A DNA stretch of 61,615 nt from JAHRAH01 sp051009015 (GTDB lineage Bacteria; Pseudomonadota; Gammaproteobacteria; Tethybacterales; Persebacteraceae): contig JBPCWZ010000010.1 of assembly GCA_051009015.1 (NCBI GenBank), positions 1 to 61,615 of the forward strand. The letters are read 5' to 3'. Below are more notes on the stretch, generated by a model. It saw nothing but the letters and a program-made list of their open reading frames with translations, ran no database searches and was not told the DNA's origin. The DNA is not shown here. How positions within the stretch are numbered: position 1 is the stretch's first letter.

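Noticed and set aside
13380..61615. RTX-type nonapeptide repeats and type I secretion
   Set aside because: Glycine/aspartate clusters such as GGDGG occur but not in tandem nine-residue repeats, and the N-terminus has a Sec signal and barrel instead. The C-terminus is not visible.
11193..61615. Several adjacent adhesin genes or a frameshifted pseudogene instead of one gene
   Set aside because: The reading frame is the same at 11193, at all twelve cysteine codons checked and at the right edge, with no in-frame stop noticed and no internal signal peptide or intergenic gap.

Overview
The window looks like the chromosome of a GC-rich Gram-negative proteobacterium, probably gamma or beta. The support is an AroG-type DAHP synthase, a class-typical SerC, a Pseudomonas-type TyrS (about 400 residues), a Sec lipoprotein with a lipobox, and dispersed ATTCCC-N8-GGGAAT palindromes like those of Neisseria and related genomes. 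The class is inferred, not proven. I saw no rRNA, tRNA, CRISPR or insertion sequence.

Left arm (1-11,025). A cysteine-containing lipoprotein gene runs off the left edge on the minus strand. A 600-bp intergenic mosaic of palindromic repeats follows. Next come aroG (minus), a divergent ogt-xerD pair (plus), and a minus-strand run serC-tyrS-grpE-dnaK-dnaJ that joins serine and tyrosyl-tRNA metabolism to the Hsp70 chaperone set. The genes look intact. GrpE is odd: it is about twice the usual length, and the extra sequence is three families of short tandem peptide repeats.

Right arm (11,193-61,615). Apart from a 167-bp intergenic region with divergent promoters, the remaining 82% of the window is a single plus-strand reading frame with no in-frame stop and no end inside the window: 16,807 complete codons, roughly 1.7 MDa. 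It begins with a Sec signal peptide, then a periplasmic segment, then a beta-barrel whose pattern matches the intimin/invasin (inverse autotransporter, type Ve secretion) barrel. After that comes a passenger of roughly 170 beta-sandwich (Ig/cadherin-like) domains of about 95 residues. These mostly alternate between an A-type ending in an ADD-HP-TP motif and a B-type ending in a D-S-S-PP motif. The array is broken by a five-bladed kelch-like beta-propeller near residue 5,000 and by a rarer, aromatic-rich third domain class. I read only about twelve cysteines in the whole protein, all in six pairs.

This giant inverse autotransporter is the main discovery of the window. It would be an exceptionally long self-exporting surface fibre, with an embedded propeller, very sparse paired cysteines, a base-composition slide along its length, and C/G homopolymer tracts near the right end that could act as phase-variation switches. 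The C-terminal tip lies outside the window, so ligand and function cannot be stated.
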